Source of the DNA: JAVBMU01 sp031551755
GTDB lineage: Bacteria; Actinomycetota; Actinomycetes; Actinomycetales; Cellulomonadaceae
Direction: 5' to 3'
Assembly: GCA_031551755.1 (NCBI GenBank)
Contig: JAVBNE010000028.1
Span: forward strand, 1-39,971
Length of the DNA stretch: 39,971 bases
A model generated the notes under the pieces. It saw only the letters and a program-made list of their open reading frames with translations. It was not told the origin of the DNA and did no database searches. Position numbers and translations under genes: made by a program. Shown piece by piece: positions 38,354 to 39,971 of the stretch. Numbering within the stretch: the first letter of the stretch is position 1; each line of letters opens with the position of its first letter.

Positions 38354-39565
38354 ATGAGCGTGACCGCGAGTGACGTTCAGGAGGCCGCCGCGCTGCTCGA
38401 CGGCATCGTGACCCGGACGCCGATCGAGTCGAGCCGGGCCATCGGTGACCTGGTCGGTTCCCGGGTGCTGCTCAAATGCGAGAACCTCCAACGGGCCGGG
38501 TCGTTCAAGGTGCGGGGAGCCTACGTGCGGATGGCCCGGCTCCCCACCGAACAGCGGGTGCGCGGTGTCGTGGCGGCCAGCGCGGGCAACCATGCCCAAG
38601 GTGTCGCGTTTGCGGCCGGGCTGCTGGGCATCCGGGCGGTTGTCTACATGCCGCTCGATGCCGCGTTGCCCAAGGTGGCTGCCACCCGCGACTACGGCGC
38701 CGAGGTCCGGTTGGTGGGCGACGGCGTCGACGAGGCCGTGGCTGCCGCCACCGCCGAGGCCCGATCCACAGGCGCCGTGCTGGTGCACCCCTATGACCAC
38801 CCGGATGTCGTTGCCGGGCAGGGCACGATCGCCCTGGAGATCTTGTCCCAGGTGCCCGATGTCGGCACGATCATCGCCCCCTTGGGCGGTGGAGGACTGG
38901 TGGCCGGGCTGGCGACCACCGTCGCTGAGCTGGCTCCCCATGTGCGGGTGATCGGCGTGCAAGCGGCCCAAGCCGCTGCGTACCCGCCGGCGCTCGCGGC
39001 CGGAAAGCCGACCACGACGCGTCCTCGGGGGACGATGGCGGACGGCATCGCCGTGGGCTCTCCGGGGCAGGTGCCCTTCGAGATCATTCGCCGGCTCGGT
39101 GTCGAGGTCCGCACCGTGACCGAGGACGAGCTGTCCCGGTCGCTGCTGATGATCGCAGAGCGCGCCAAACTGATCGTGGAACCGGCAGGCTCGGCCGGAA
39201 TCGCCGCCCTCCTGGACACCGCCGGCGACCGGCTCCCCGAACCGATCGTGGCGGTGCTCTCCGGAGGGAACATTGACCCCTTGGTGCTGCTGCGGGTGCT
39301 CCGGCACGGCCTTTCCGCAGCCGGACGCTACCTCCAATTGAATGTGTTGTTGGACGATCGCCCAGGGGCCTTGGCGGAGATGCTCGACATCATCGCCTCG
39401 GCCCGCGGCTCGATCATGCACATCGATCATGACCGCACCGATGTAGGACTGGCGATCGGGGAGGCATGGGTGCGGATGCAGATCGAGACCAAAGGCGCCG
39501 AACACCGGGCAGAACTGATCGCCCTACTACGTGAGCGGGGTTACCGGGTGGCGACCAACAGCTGA
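38354..39565 (+). CDS. ilvA: Threonine ammonia-lyase (threonine dehydratase)
   Basis: The 403-residue PLP enzyme deaminates threonine to 2-oxobutanoate. The PLP Lys52 is in RAGSFKVRGAY, the substrate loop is ASAGNHAQGVA, the phosphate-binding Gly loop is PLGGGGLVAGLA, and VLSGGNIDP is late in the fold. A C-terminal ACT-like domain (about 325-403, LNVLLDDRPGALAEMLDII) suggests allosteric control. This could be the biosynthetic (ilvA) or the short catabolic (tdcB-like) type; the single ACT domain leaves both open. ATG 38354 lies 13 bases after the transporter stop. Confidence 0.93.
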   Translation: MSVTASDVQEAAALLDGIVTRTPIESSRAIGDLVGSRVLLKCENLQRAGSFKVRGAYVRMARLPTEQRVRGVVAASAGNHAQGVAFAAGLLGIRAVVYMPLDAALPKVAATRDYGAEVRLVGDGVDEAVAAATAEARSTGAVLVHPYDHPDVVAGQGTIALEILSQVPDVGTIIAPLGGGGLVAGLATTVAELAPHVRVIGVQAAQAAAYPPALAAGKPTTTRPRGTMADGIAVGSPGQVPFEIIRRLGVEVRTVTEDELSRSLLMIAERAKLIVEPAGSAGIAALLDTAGDRLPEPIVAVLSGGNIDPLVLLRVLRHGLSAAGRYLQLNVLLDDRPGALAEMLDIIASARGSIMHIDHDRTDVGLAIGEAWVRMQIETKGAEHRAELIALLRERGYRVATNS

Positions 39566-39602
39566 GAATGGTCGGCGGCCGGGTCCAAGAGTCGAGGTCC
39601 AG

Positions 39603-39971
39603 CTACTCGGCGTAGGAGCCCTGGCGGTAGGAGTTGGCGGTCAGGAAGTCGAGGCCCTGCACATCACCGTCCGTCACCGTGACGCTCTTCGGTACGGGCT
39701 GCGACCATGGACCTATCTCGTACTCCACACCGGCTCCCCACGGTCCGATTCCGAAGTACCAGTAACCGGAGTGGTCGGTGGGCAAGCCGGCTACGGCCAC
39801 CACGTAGTCGCCGGGGGTGTCGATGTCGATGACGTATCGGCCGTTCGTGTCGGTGGTGGTGGTGGCGATGACGTTGCCGTTGTGGGTGAGTGTGACTGCG
39901 GCGCGGACCATTGGTCCGGTCTCTTTGGCCACGGTGGGTAGCGACCAGTTGGTGCCGCCGTGTTGCGTCGG
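39603..39971 (-). CDS. Secreted/surface protein with CnaB- or carboxypeptidase-regulatory-like domain, 5' end missing
   Basis: The frame is open to the right window edge, so at least the N-terminal part is absent. The visible C-terminal 122 residues contain VRAAVTLTHNGNVIATTTTDTNGRYVID and PGDYVVAVAGLP, a beta-sandwich repeat of the carboxypeptidase-regulatory/CnaB type found in surface adhesins and SdrD-like proteins. A Tyr/Trp/Gly-rich segment and the terminal TVTDGDVQGLDFLTANSYRQ follow. The protein is probably extracellular, by family. No sorting signal is seen at the C-terminus. It converges on ilvA. Confidence 0.7.
   Translation of the reverse strand, partial: PTQHGGTNWSLPTVAKETGPMVRAAVTLTHNGNVIATTTTDTNGRYVIDIDTPGDYVVAVAGLPTDHSGYWYFGIGPWGAGVEYEIGPWSQPVPKSVTVTDGDVQGLDFLTANSYRQGSYAE

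Noticed and set aside
37066..39505. Long antisense frames over the AI-2E transporter and ilvA
   Set aside because: Both are His/Asp/Arg/Gly-rich shadows of genes with clear motifs.
1..39971. CRISPR array, rRNA operon, insertion sequence, integrase or riboswitch
   Set aside because: I looked for regularly spaced repeats, transposase or recombinase motifs and conserved aptamer cores and saw none. The only long direct repeat is the 43-bp msrA-end pair.

Overview
The window is a high-GC actinobacterial chromosome segment, probably from a Propionibacteriales-like lineage, although rank below phylum is only inferred. The evidence is the spc/alpha ribosomal order, long Lys/Ala-rich tails on ribosomal proteins, zinc-type S14, GTG-rich starts, TANNNT -10 boxes placed 6-8 nt before start codons, and DUF5709, DUF6882 and DUF5997 genes. 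The left edge lies in rplN and the right edge in an unfinished secreted-protein gene, so this may be a whole contig.

Positions 1-16400 hold translation and core functions. The order is rplN(end)-rplX-rplE-rpsZ-rpsH-rplF-rplR-rpsE-rpmD-rplO, a terminator and new promoter, secY-adk-map, infA-rpmJ-rpsM-rpsK, a hairpin where rpsD often sits, rpoA-rplQ and a terminator. A reversed ROK/polyphosphate-glucokinase-like gene follows, then truA, a DUF5709 gene, rplM-rpsI, glmM-def and a short tRNA-Leu(UAA) that overlaps the def stop codon.

Positions 16400-31700 are accessory. They carry a DUF6882 gene facing an unrecognised gene, and a solo RND efflux permease. A deletion scar then joins a TetR start to an alcohol dehydrogenase end, followed by a MazEF-like toxin-antitoxin pair with a palindromic operator. 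A P1B ATPase, a secreted S33 peptidase lipoprotein, a four-gene ABC transporter/two-component operon and a Bax-inhibitor-1 membrane protein complete the region.

Positions 31700-39971 carry an RlmG/RsmC-like methyltransferase behind a DUF5997 gene, which diverges from a LysR effector-domain protein that has no DNA-binding domain. A Cys-cluster/pentapeptide protein and a GNAT/DUF1778 toxin-antitoxin cassette follow. The cassette is bracketed by a 43-bp direct repeat of the 3' end of msrA. Then come msrA, an AI-2E family transporter, threonine dehydratase and a partial surface-protein gene.

The most notable signals are the toxin-antitoxin cassette between msrA-end repeats, the DUF5997/LysR divergent pair as a possible split regulator, the TetR-ADH deletion scar beside MazEF, and the large share of monocistronic genes that appear to be transcribed leaderless. 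No CRISPR array, rRNA, insertion sequence or integrase was seen.
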